Below, one piece after another: positions 17,757 to 26,837 of a stretch of DNA of 64,000 nt. Origin of the DNA: Chitinophagaceae bacterium (GTDB taxonomy: Bacteria; Bacteroidota; Bacteroidia; Chitinophagales; Chitinophagaceae); assembly GCA_020403425.1 (NCBI GenBank), contig JADBXR010000010.1, forward strand, positions 1 to 64,000, in the 5' to 3' direction. Numbering within the stretch: the stretch's first letter is position 1; each line of letters starts with the position of its first letter. The notes under the pieces were generated by a model, which was not told the origin of the DNA, made no database searches, and was given only the letters and a program-made list of their open reading frames with translations. The translations under genes and the position numbers were made by a program.

Positions 17757-18191
17757 TCAGAAATCATCTTCTTCGTCATCATCAAATCCACCGGTTTTAT
17801 CATTAAACAGGTCGAATTCCTTGAAGTCCTCGTCCAGTTTAAAATCATCCTCTTCATCCCCTTTTTTCTTGCCACCGGCTTTTTTGCCTTTGCTTTTGGG
17901 AATGTCAAATTCGTCGAAGTCGGGATCCCACTCATCTTCTTCCTCAGGTTTGTCCCAATCGTCGTCAACCTCATCCAGGTCCTCGTCATCATCGTCATCA
18001 CTTGCGGCTTTTTTTCCGGTAGTTTTTGACGCGCCTTTTTTGGAAGGTTTGCTGTCCTCCTCCTCTTCGTCTAGATCATCATCATCCTCTTCCAGTTGTT
18101 TTTTACTTTTGGAAGAAGGCTTTGCATCGGTGTTCTTTGCCGGTGCACTCTTTGCTTTGGATTTGGGATCCTTATCAGATTTCGCTGCCAT
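17757..18191 (-). CDS. Highly acidic low-complexity protein
   Basis: A 144-aa protein, probably unstructured. The first ~35 residues are Lys/Ser/Ala-rich (about 12 Lys). The rest alternates poly-Asp/Glu blocks (DDDDLDEEEED, EEDEWDPDFDEFDI) with short Lys-rich stretches and ends FDDDEEDDF. There is no signal peptide. The start at 18191 is preferred over 18224 because MAAKSDKD begins the compositionally uniform part. It lies between purA and pabB on the same strand. Comparable acidic proteins occur in many Bacteroidota, but no function can be assigned; a histone- or nucleic-acid-mimic or chaperone role is speculation. Confidence 0.75.
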   Translation of the reverse strand: MAAKSDKDPKSKAKSAPAKNTDAKPSSKSKKQLEEDDDDLDEEEEDSKPSKKGASKTTGKKAASDDDDDEDLDEVDDDWDKPEEEDEWDPDFDEFDIPKSKGKKAGGKKKGDEEDDFKLDEDFKEFDLFNDKTGGFDDDEEDDF

Positions 18192-18281
18192 ATTTCTAAT
18201 AAGATTAGGTGCGTAAAATTTCAACGCAATTTAATATTAACCAAAAAAATTTTTCAGTAGCAAATGAAATGCCAATCAACC

Positions 18282-19544
18282 TTATAAAGGAACGATCTGG
18301 TCGCGTCCGGGTCCGTTGGAAACGTATTTTACCGGTGCGCCGATCTCACTGTTGATAAAGTTAATATAATTACCCATTGTGCCGGGTAAGGCAGCTGCTT
18401 CCTTGATCTGCGTGGTATCGGTGTTCCAGCCCTCAAAAGACCGCAGTACGGGCTCGATGGTGACCTTCGACATCTGGAAAGGAACTTCTTTGGTTTGTTT
18501 TCCATTGATACTGTAGGCGGTACAAACCTGTAATTCTGCAAATGCATCCAGGACGTCGGCCTTGGTCATGATCACCTGGGTAACCCCATTGATCATACAG
18601 GCATACCGAAGTGCTACCAGGTCTATCCATCCGCAGCGGCGGGGTCTGCCGGTAGTGGCGCCGAATTCGTTACCGATCTTTCTCAGTTCTTCGCCGGTGG
18701 CATCTTCCAGTTCGGTAGGGAACGGACCGCCGCCCACGCGTGTGCAATAGGCTTTGGTGACACCCATCACTTCATTGATCTGTTTGGGCGACACACCCAG
18801 ACCGGTACAAACACCGGCAGAAATGGTATTGGAAGAAGTGACGAAGGGGAATGTTCCGAAATCTATATCCAGCATACTTCCCTGGGCGCCTTCGGCCAGT
18901 ACTTTCTTGCCTTTGCTGATCTGGTCGTTGATGAAATATTCACAGTTGATCACATTCAGCGTTTTCAGGAACTCGAGGGCTTCAAAGAATTCCTCTTCCC
19001 AGCTGGAAATGTCTTCGGTGAAATGAAAGTTATTTAGCAATACCTGGTGCTTTGCACGCAGTTCATTGTATTGTTCCTTGAAGTTCGGGTTCAGGATATC
19101 GCCCACACGCAGGGCATTACGGCCTGTTTTGTCCATATAGGCAGGTCCGATACCTTTCAGGGTGGATCCGATCTTGCCTTCACCCTTTGATAATTCAGAG
19201 GCTTTGTCCAAAGCCCTGTGGGTAGGGATGATGATATTGGTCCTTTCTGAAATGAACAGGTTCTTTCTTACATCCACGCCATGCGCCGCTACCGCTTCAC
19301 ATTCTTTTTTCAGGGTAATGGGGTCCAGCACCACGCCGTTACCGATCACATTCACTTTGTTCTGGTGAAAAATACCGGATGGGATCTGGTGTAATACCAT
19401 TTTCTTTCCCTCTACATACAAAGTGTGCCCGGCATTGGGGCCGCCCTGGAAACGGGCAATGATGTCGTATTGGGGGGCGAAGTAATCCACGATCTTTCCT
19501 TTTCCCTCATCTCCCCATTGTAAACCTAAAATAACGTCAACCAT
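18282..19544 (-). CDS. purA: Adenylosuccinate synthetase
   Basis: Condenses IMP and aspartate with GTP to adenylosuccinate, the first committed AMP step. With the start at 19544 the product is 420 aa and begins MVDVILGLQWGDEGKGK, the GTP-binding signature, with catalytic Asp12 and His40 (GGPNAGHT). Further conserved blocks are GIGPAYMDKTGR, VLAEGAQGSMLDIDFGTFPFVTSS, TRVGGGPFPTE and TTGRPRRCGW. The C-terminus carries VSNGPGRDQIV. The longer ORF start at 19568 lies between the promoter element and the natural start. Confidence 0.97.
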   Translation of the reverse strand: MVDVILGLQWGDEGKGKIVDYFAPQYDIIARFQGGPNAGHTLYVEGKKMVLHQIPSGIFHQNKVNVIGNGVVLDPITLKKECEAVAAHGVDVRKNLFISERTNIIIPTHRALDKASELSKGEGKIGSTLKGIGPAYMDKTGRNALRVGDILNPNFKEQYNELRAKHQVLLNNFHFTEDISSWEEEFFEALEFLKTLNVINCEYFINDQISKGKKVLAEGAQGSMLDIDFGTFPFVTSSNTISAGVCTGLGVSPKQINEVMGVTKAYCTRVGGGPFPTELEDATGEELRKIGNEFGATTGRPRRCGWIDLVALRYACMINGVTQVIMTKADVLDAFAELQVCTAYSINGKQTKEVPFQMSKVTIEPVLRSFEGWNTDTTQIKEAAALPGTMGNYINFINSEIGAPVKYVSNGPGRDQIVPL

Positions 19545-19565
19545 AAAATGATTTTGAATCAGGGG

Positions 19566-19573
19566 CAAAAATA
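19566..19573 (-). promoter_or_regulatory. TAnnTTTG -7 element for purA
   Basis: The minus strand reads TATTTTTG, 21 nt upstream of the purA ATG at 19544. It supports that start over the ORF-track start at 19568, which overlaps the element. Confidence 0.55.
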
Positions 19574-19648
19574 AGCCAAGCCTATCAGTAAATCCTAATA
19601 ACGCAGCATTAAATCTTAGCGGCCGGTAAAAGCATTGTGTAAAAAGGG

Positions 19649-21910
19649 TCAGGAAATATTTTCCATCTCAAAACGATCGACCGTTTGTATACCATTCAGT
19701 TCTTTCAGCCGGAGTACCAGTTCTTCCAGCTCTTCCTTGTCGTGAACGAATACCTTGATCGTTCCCTCGAACAGTCCCTCGCGCGATTCGATGGTTAGGC
19801 CGGCGATATTGATGCGAAGATCACCACTGATCACATTCGTGATCTTGTTGATGACACCCACATCATCCAGTCCCACGATCTTCAGGCCGGTCAGGAAGGA
19901 GATCTCCTTGTTCTTGGCCCATTTGGTCTTTACCACCCTGTGTCCGTAATTGGCCATCAGTTGTGCGGCATTGGGACAGTTGGTGCGGTGAATGATGAGT
20001 CCTTTACCCGTACTCACAAAACCGAATACGTCATCGCCGGGAATGGGGTGACAGCATTTGGCCAGTGTGTACATGATCTTATCGCTGCTTTCACCGAAGA
20101 TGATCAGCTCGGAATCCTTGGGTTTCAGCTGTTTTGCCTGCAGCTGTTCCGGACTTACTTCGTGAACAACGGGTTTGGGTTTGGGCGCTTCCAGTTTGTC
20201 GCCCAGTACCTGGAACTCTTTCAGTTCGCGCAGGTCAAGGGCTTTGGTAGCGATCTTGTAGTGCAGGTCCAACGGTGAGGGCAGTTTGTAGAACTGCACC
20301 AGTTCGTCAATATTGTTCTGCGAGTAGGCGGCACCCATGCTTTCCAGTTTTCTTTGCAGGGTGTATTTACCATCTTCCGCTACTTTTCTTTTTTCTTCGC
20401 GCAGGGCATCCTTGATCTTGTTCTTGGCCTTGGCGGTGACCACGATCCCCAGCCAGTCTTCCGAAGGTTTCTGCTTATTGCTGGTGATGATCTCCACCTG
20501 GTCGCCGCTGCGCAGTTTGTGGCTGATGGGAACCAGCCTGTGGTGCACTTTGGCACCGATACACTTGGTACCGATGGCCGAGTGGATGGAGAAAGCGAAA
20601 TCCAGTGCGGTACTGCCGGTAGGCAGCATTTTCACTTCCCCTTTCGGCGTGTACACATAGATCTCTTCTGCCAGGAAGGATGTTTTGAAATCCTGCAGAA
20701 AATCCACACCGTCCGTATCCTGCGTGCTCAATACCTCACGGATCTGCCCGAACCATTTGTCAAAACGGTCCTCATCGCTGCTGCCTTCCTTGTATTTGTA
20801 GTGAGCCGCCAGACCTTTTTCGGCGATCTCATTCATCCGTTTGGTACGGATCTGCACTTCCACCCATTTTCCCTGTGGCCCCATTACGGTGGTGTGCAAA
20901 GCCTCATAACCGTTGTTTTTCGGGTTGCTGAGCCAGTCGCGCAGTCGCTCGGGCGAAGGTGAATATTCGTCGGTGATCATGGAATATACTTTCCAGCAGT
21001 CTTCCTTTTCTTTCTCAGGAGGAGAGTCCAGTATGACACGGATGGCAAAGAGATCATATACTTCTTCAAATGCCACGGATTTTTTCTTGATCTTGTTCCA
21101 GATGGAGTGGATGCTTTTGGGGCGCCCATAGATCTCGAAAGTAAAACCACCCTGGCTGAGTTTTTCTTTTAGCGGGCGGATGAACTCGTTGATGTAGCGG
21201 GTACGTTCCCGTTTGGTCTCAGAGAGTTTGCGTGCGATCTCCCGGTAGGCTTCGGGTTCCATGTATTTCATGGAAAGGTCTTCCAGCTCGGTCTTGATAT
21301 TGTACAATCCCATCCGGTGTGCCAGGGGCGCATATACCCAAACCGTTTCGGAAGCGATCTTCAGCTGTTTTTCGCGTTTCATGCTGTCGAGCGTGCGCAT
21401 ATTGTGCAAACGGTCGGCCAGTTTGATCAGGATCACCCGGGGATCATCGGTCAGCGTGAGCAGGATCTTTTTGAAGTTCTCGGCCTGCTGGCTGGTGTTG
21501 GTGTCCATCACGGTCGAGATCTTGGTCAGTCCGTCCACGATCTTCGCGATCTCGCTTCCGAATTCGCGCTGTATATCGTCCAGGTGGATATCCGTATCCT
21601 CTACCGTATCATGCAGCAGTGCACAGATGGTACTGCGTACACCGAGACCGATCTCCTCTACGCAGATCATGGCAACAGCAATGGGGTGCAGGATGTAGGG
21701 CTCGCCACTTTTCCGGCGCATGGTCTTGTGTGCGTTGGCAGCCATTTCAAATGCCTGGCGCACCAGTTCCTTATCCCCTTTCTTGAGCTTGGGGCGCAGC
21801 CCTCGTAACAGGGCACGGTAATGCCTTACGATCTCGTTCTTTTCCTGCTCGGGATTGAGGTTGTATTTGGGTACAACTGGTTCTGTAATGGTTTCCGGTA
21901 CCTGCTCCAT
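19649..21910 (-). CDS. Bifunctional (p)ppGpp synthetase/hydrolase (RelA/SpoT)
   Basis: Synthesises and degrades the stringent-response alarmone. From the ATG at 21910 the protein is 753 aa. It has an HD hydrolase domain with His61, His75 and the LLHDTVEDTD motif (His100-Asp101), a synthetase domain (YGRPKSIHSIWNK, then EVYDLFAIRVIL), a TGS domain (VYTPKGEVKMLPTGSTALDFAF), a Cys-containing helical region (AKCCHPIPGDDVFGFV) and a C-terminal ACT domain. Both enzymatic halves look intact. The ORF-track start at 21991 adds 27 residues read out of heptamer element B and should not be used. A TATCTTTG promoter element sits 9 nt above the ATG. Confidence 0.96.
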   Translation of the reverse strand: MEQVPETITEPVVPKYNLNPEQEKNEIVRHYRALLRGLRPKLKKGDKELVRQAFEMAANAHKTMRRKSGEPYILHPIAVAMICVEEIGLGVRSTICALLHDTVEDTDIHLDDIQREFGSEIAKIVDGLTKISTVMDTNTSQQAENFKKILLTLTDDPRVILIKLADRLHNMRTLDSMKREKQLKIASETVWVYAPLAHRMGLYNIKTELEDLSMKYMEPEAYREIARKLSETKRERTRYINEFIRPLKEKLSQGGFTFEIYGRPKSIHSIWNKIKKKSVAFEEVYDLFAIRVILDSPPEKEKEDCWKVYSMITDEYSPSPERLRDWLSNPKNNGYEALHTTVMGPQGKWVEVQIRTKRMNEIAEKGLAAHYKYKEGSSDEDRFDKWFGQIREVLSTQDTDGVDFLQDFKTSFLAEEIYVYTPKGEVKMLPTGSTALDFAFSIHSAIGTKCIGAKVHHRLVPISHKLRSGDQVEIITSNKQKPSEDWLGIVVTAKAKNKIKDALREEKRKVAEDGKYTLQRKLESMGAAYSQNNIDELVQFYKLPSPLDLHYKIATKALDLRELKEFQVLGDKLEAPKPKPVVHEVSPEQLQAKQLKPKDSELIIFGESSDKIMYTLAKCCHPIPGDDVFGFVSTGKGLIIHRTNCPNAAQLMANYGHRVVKTKWAKNKEISFLTGLKIVGLDDVGVINKITNVISGDLRINIAGLTIESREGLFEGTIKVFVHDKEELEELVLRLKELNGIQTVDRFEMENIS

Positions 21911-21919
21911 AGTCTGTAA

Positions 21920-21927
21920 CAAAGATA
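21920..21927 (-). promoter_or_regulatory. TAnnTTTG -7 element for relA/spoT
   Basis: The minus strand reads TATCTTTG, only 9 nt from the ATG at 21910. The transcript would have a very short leader or none. Confidence 0.55.
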
Positions 21928-21937
21928 CGAAAGGAAG

Positions 21938-22105
21938 GTGAGTGGTGAGTAGTGAGTGGTGAGTTGTCAATGGTGAATGGGCAATGGGCAATCGTGGGGG
22001 GCAACTTACTCACCATTCCCCATTGACAATTGCCCATTGACGCCTGAGGGAGATCTGTACGGGGGAATACCCCCCCCGACTCACCACTCACTACTCACCA
22101 CTCAC
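21938..22105. repeat. Heptamer inverted-repeat element B (relA-ABC gap)
   Basis: The outer arms 21938-21964 and 22079-22105 are perfect 27-nt reverse complements made of the heptamers GTGAGTG, GTGAGTA, GTGAGTG, GTGAGT. The single A variant occupies the same position in both arms. Inside lies a second, less exact pair built from GTCAATG, GTGAATG and GGCAATG (21965-21993) and its inverted counterpart (about 22008-22041). The centre and the right flank carry G- and C-runs (GGGGGAATACCCCCCC). This is the longest and best-preserved member of the family in the window. Confidence 0.92.
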
Positions 22106-22158
22106 GCCTGCCCCCCTGATTTTTCCATAATCGGCTAATGCGCTGTAACCAGACCCCT

Positions 22159-22166
22159 TACCTTTG
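22159..22166 (+). promoter_or_regulatory. TAnnTTTG -7 element for the ABC exporter
   Basis: TACCTTTG, 9 nt upstream of the ATG at 22176. Confidence 0.55.
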
Positions 22167-22175
22167 TGCCTTACC

Positions 22176-23993
22176 ATGAGTGATACGCCCAAAAAGAAGA
22201 TATTCGATTTTTCGTTGTTAGGCCGGGTCTTCCGTTTTGTGAGGCCATACCGCTCATTCTTTTATGTGAGTCTGCTGCTGGCCATTGTGATGGCGGCATT
22301 TGCGCCCATTCGGCCTTTTCTCATACAGCTGACGCTGGATAAGGCCACGGGCAAACAGGTGATGGTTCCGGGCTGGCTGGAGACCTTCCTGTTCCGGGCC
22401 GATCTTTCCGATGCTACCCAGTTCATCATTGCAGTAAGCATTTTCCAGGTCATCTTCCTGTTTGTGGAGACCGCCATCCGTTTCCTGTTCAGTTTTGCGA
22501 CCGCCTGGATGGGGCAGAGTGTGGTAAAGGATATGCGTAATGCGGTGTACAAAAAAATACTGAGCCTGAACCTGGGGCAGTTCGATAAGACGCCGATCGG
22601 CACCCTCACCACCCGTACGATCAATGATATTGAAAGCATCAATGATATCTTCTCGGATGGATTGATCCCCATCATCGCCGATCTGCTCACGATCATCATC
22701 ACGCTGGCCACGATGTTCTGGATCGACTGGCGACTGACGCTGATCAGCCTAGTGCCTTTCCCGGTAATGATCATTGCCACGTATTATTTCAAGGAGAGCG
22801 TGAACAAGAGTTTTATCCGTGTCCGCAATGCGGTGGCTGCCCTGAACGCGTTCGTGCAGGAGCATATCACCGGGATGCAGGTGGTGCAGGCATTTGCGGC
22901 CGAGGGGCGTGAGTTCGATAAGTTTCAGAAGATCAATGCCGAACACCGGAATGCCAATATCAAGGCCATTTTTGCCTATTCGGTATTCTTCCCGGTGGTG
23001 GAAGTGGTGCTGGCGGTGAGTACGGGCCTGCTGGTATGGTGGATCGCCGGGCAGTCGCTGGATGCGGGCCTGCTGGTGGCGTTCATCCTGTACCTGAACC
23101 AGATCTTCCGGCCCTTGCGGGTGATCGCCGATAAGTTCAATGTACTGCAGATGGGTATGATCGCCGCAGAAAGGGTGCTGAAAGTGCTGGATAACCCGGA
23201 TGTTACGCCCGATTCGCCTGCCGATGCCTATCATCCCGAACGGATGAAGGGGCGTATCGAGTTCGACCATGTTTCCTTTGCCTATGCTGAACCCAATTAT
23301 GTGCTGAAAGACATCCATTTCTCGGTGAAAGCCGGCGAAACGGTGGCACTGGTTGGGCATACGGGCAGCGGTAAGACCTCGATCATCAGTCTGCTGAACC
23401 GGTTGTACCATATTCAGAAAGGGGAGATCCGGATAGACGGGGTCAACATTGAACAATACCAACTGGATAGTTTGCGGAGGCATATCGGGGTGGTCCTGCA
23501 GGATGTATTCCTGTTCTCGGGCTCGGTGATGGATAATATCACGCTCCGGAACCCCGAGATCTCCCGCGAACAGGTAATCGAAGCGGCCAAAATGATCGGT
23601 GTGGACGAGTTCATCAGGCAACTGCCAGGAGGGTACGATTATAATGTGATGGAGCGGGGCAGCACGCTAAGTCTGGGTCAGCGGCAGTTATTGTCGTTTA
23701 TCCGTGCCCTGTTGTACGATCCGGCCATCCTGATCCTGGACGAAGCCACTTCCTCTATTGATACCGAAAGCGAGATGCTGATTGAAAAAGCCACCGAGGC
23801 CCTGATCTCGGGTAGAACTTCCATTGTGATCGCGCACCGGCTTTCCACCATCCGTAAGGCGGATAAGATCATTGTGCTGGATAAGGGGGAGATCAGGGAA
23901 ATGGGCAACCATGAGGAGTTATTGGCATTGGATGGGTTCTATGCCAAACTACATGAGATGCAATTCGATAAAAAACGGGCCATCCTGGTGTAA
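22176..23993 (+). CDS. ABC transporter, fused permease/ATPase (MsbA/MDR type)
   Basis: Homodimeric half-transporter, probably exporting a lipid or hydrophobic compound. From the ATG at 22176 it is 605 aa. A six-helix exporter domain occupies about 20-320 and a nucleotide-binding domain about 350-595. The latter has Walker A GHTGSGKTS, Q-loop VLQDVFLFSG, a signature variant LSLGQRQLL (LSGGQ is usual), Walker B AILILDEATSSID and the switch His in VIAHRLS. The preceding ORF start at 22164 adds only MCLT and overlaps the promoter element. It stands alone between element B and the atp genes, and the substrate cannot be told. Confidence 0.93.
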   Translation: MSDTPKKKIFDFSLLGRVFRFVRPYRSFFYVSLLLAIVMAAFAPIRPFLIQLTLDKATGKQVMVPGWLETFLFRADLSDATQFIIAVSIFQVIFLFVETAIRFLFSFATAWMGQSVVKDMRNAVYKKILSLNLGQFDKTPIGTLTTRTINDIESINDIFSDGLIPIIADLLTIIITLATMFWIDWRLTLISLVPFPVMIIATYYFKESVNKSFIRVRNAVAALNAFVQEHITGMQVVQAFAAEGREFDKFQKINAEHRNANIKAIFAYSVFFPVVEVVLAVSTGLLVWWIAGQSLDAGLLVAFILYLNQIFRPLRVIADKFNVLQMGMIAAERVLKVLDNPDVTPDSPADAYHPERMKGRIEFDHVSFAYAEPNYVLKDIHFSVKAGETVALVGHTGSGKTSIISLLNRLYHIQKGEIRIDGVNIEQYQLDSLRRHIGVVLQDVFLFSGSVMDNITLRNPEISREQVIEAAKMIGVDEFIRQLPGGYDYNVMERGSTLSLGQRQLLSFIRALLYDPAILILDEATSSIDTESEMLIEKATEALISGRTSIVIAHRLSTIRKADKIIVLDKGEIREMGNHEELLALDGFYAKLHEMQFDKKRAILV

Positions 23994-24005
23994 AATGGCC
24001 TTTTT
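23978..24005 (+). terminator. Intrinsic terminator overlapping the ABC exporter stop codon
   Basis: GGCCAT (23978-23983) and ATGGCC (23995-24000) form a 6-bp stem around an 11-nt loop, followed by TTTTT. The stop codon lies in the loop. It separates the exporter from the atp operon. Confidence 0.6.
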
Positions 24006-24134
24006 GACGGCTAAAAATGCTGTTTTCCCCCTCCCGAAACCGGTTGCCGGCAGCCGGGAATAACTGTGAAAAAGAATAGCGATATTTTTCTCCATTTTCT
24101 ACCCTTTCCTGCCCGGTTTTCAGCCCTTACCCCC

Positions 24135-24142
24135 TATCTTTG
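24135..24142 (+). promoter_or_regulatory. TAnnTTTG -7 element for the atp operon
   Basis: TATCTTTG, 20 nt upstream of the atpB ATG at 24163. Confidence 0.6.
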
Positions 24143-24162
24143 CCGCAAATTTCGGAACAGGT

Positions 24163-25532
<1,370 letters not shown>

Positions 25533-25617
25533 TAGCACAAAATCATTACTGCACTGTGCGCAAAGGGCAAACGGTGCAGTAATCTTTATCAACTTTACCT
25601 AGAACAAAATATACTTT

Positions 25618-26112
25618 ATGGAATTGTTATTACCCGGGTTAGGTTTGTTGTTTTGGACCCTGATCGCATTTGTGGTCGTATTTTTTCTGTTGAAGGCCTT
25701 TGCCTGGAAACCGATCCTTTCCTCTCTGAAAGAGCGTGAGACCGGTATTGCAGACGCTATTGCCACTGCAGATAAGGTAAGGTCTGAAATGGCTGCTCTG
25801 AAAAATGAGAACGAAGCCATGATGAACCAGGCACGTGAAGAGCGCGCAGTGATGATCAAAGAAGCCAAAGAACAGGCTGCTAAAATGATCAGCGAAGCGA
25901 AAGACAAGGCCAAGGCGGAATATGACCGTATCGTTGCCGACGCACAGGTTGCCATCACCCAGCAGAAGAATGCCGCTCTCGCCGACGTGAAGAACCAGGT
26001 AGGTGCATTGGTCATTGAAGTGAGCGAGAAAGTACTGCGCAGGGAACTGAGTAATAAGGCTGAGCAGGAGAAATACATCAATGACCTGGCCGAAGTAGTG
26101 AAACTGAATTAA
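25618..26112 (+). CDS. atpF: ATP synthase F0 subunit b
   Basis: Peripheral-stalk subunit, 164 aa: one N-terminal membrane helix (about 5-27, LGLLFWTLIAFVVVFFLLKAF) followed by a long charged helix with many Ala/Lys/Glu, typical of the dimeric b stalk. An 85-bp gap separates it from atpE, and a 117-bp repeat-containing gap separates it from atpH, which is unusual for this operon. Confidence 0.96.
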   Translation: MELLLPGLGLLFWTLIAFVVVFFLLKAFAWKPILSSLKERETGIADAIATADKVRSEMAALKNENEAMMNQAREERAVMIKEAKEQAAKMISEAKDKAKAEYDRIVADAQVAITQQKNAALADVKNQVGALVIEVSEKVLRRELSNKAEQEKYINDLAEVVKLN

Positions 26113-26229
26113 TTTGAGAATTTGGGAATTTGAGAATTTGAAAATGCAAAACCAAGAGCAGATTCAGATAGATCAGATCCCCATCATTTTCAGATTTTCA
26201 AATTGACACATTTTTCAAATTGACAATAA
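26113..26229. repeat. 8-mer inverted-repeat element J inside the atp operon
   Basis: Octamers of the form AATTTGAG/AATTTGGG/AATTTGAA run from about 26111 to 26145. Inverted counterparts (TTTTCAAATTGACA) occupy about 26187-26225. The best perfect arm match is 11 nt (26135-26145 and 26194-26204). The architecture is like the GTGAGTN elements, but the word is AT-rich and 8 bp long. It fills the whole atpF-atpH gap and would appear in the operon mRNA as a hairpin. Confidence 0.75.
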
Positions 26230-26793
26230 ATGCCCAATCCACGTTTAGCCGCCCGTTACGCCAAAAGCCTGATTGACCTTGCTACAGAGAAAGGCCAGCT
26301 GGAACAGGTGTATGCGGATATGAAATATTTACAGGCTGTGTGTCAAGCCAGCAAGGAGTTTGTTGCCTTGCTGAAAAGCCCGATCATCAAGAACGATCAG
26401 AAGAACAGTATCGTTACTGCGGTGACCAAGGGTAAAGTGAGCGAGCTCACTGCAGCTTTCAATACGCTGCTGGTAAAAAAAGGACGTGAAAGCGACCTGC
26501 CTGAGATCGCATATGCCTTTGTTGACCAGTACAACGAGATCAAAGGCATACACAGGGTAAAACTGACCACTGCCGTTGCTGTGGGGGATGACCTGAAAAA
26601 GACCATTGAACAAAAAGTGCAATCGGCCCAGGGACTCGGAACCGTTGAGCTGGAAACAGCCGTGGATGAGAAACTGATCGGCGGTTTTGTACTGGAGTTC
26701 AATAACAGGCTGGTAGATGCCAGTATCCTCCGCGACCTGAAAGACATTAAGAAGCAATTCTCGAAGAACCTGTTCGTACAGAATATTCGATAA
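26230..26793 (+). CDS. atpH: ATP synthase F1 subunit delta
   Basis: Connects the F1 head to the b stalk (OSCP). The 187-aa protein has the N-terminal helical domain (PRLAARYAKSLIDLA) and the C-terminal signature KLIGGFVLEFNNRLVDASILRDL. Length is normal. It begins immediately after element J. Confidence 0.95.
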   Translation: MPNPRLAARYAKSLIDLATEKGQLEQVYADMKYLQAVCQASKEFVALLKSPIIKNDQKNSIVTAVTKGKVSELTAAFNTLLVKKGRESDLPEIAYAFVDQYNEIKGIHRVKLTTAVAVGDDLKKTIEQKVQSAQGLGTVELETAVDEKLIGGFVLEFNNRLVDASILRDLKDIKKQFSKNLFVQNIR

Positions 26794-26837
26794 GCGATAT
26801 ATTTAATTCACGATAACATTTAAAAGCAGATAGAATC

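Noticed and set aside
22749-23621. 290-aa minus-strand ORF
   Set aside because: Antisense shadow of the ABC exporter. Composition (His/Gln-rich) is typical of a reversed coding frame.
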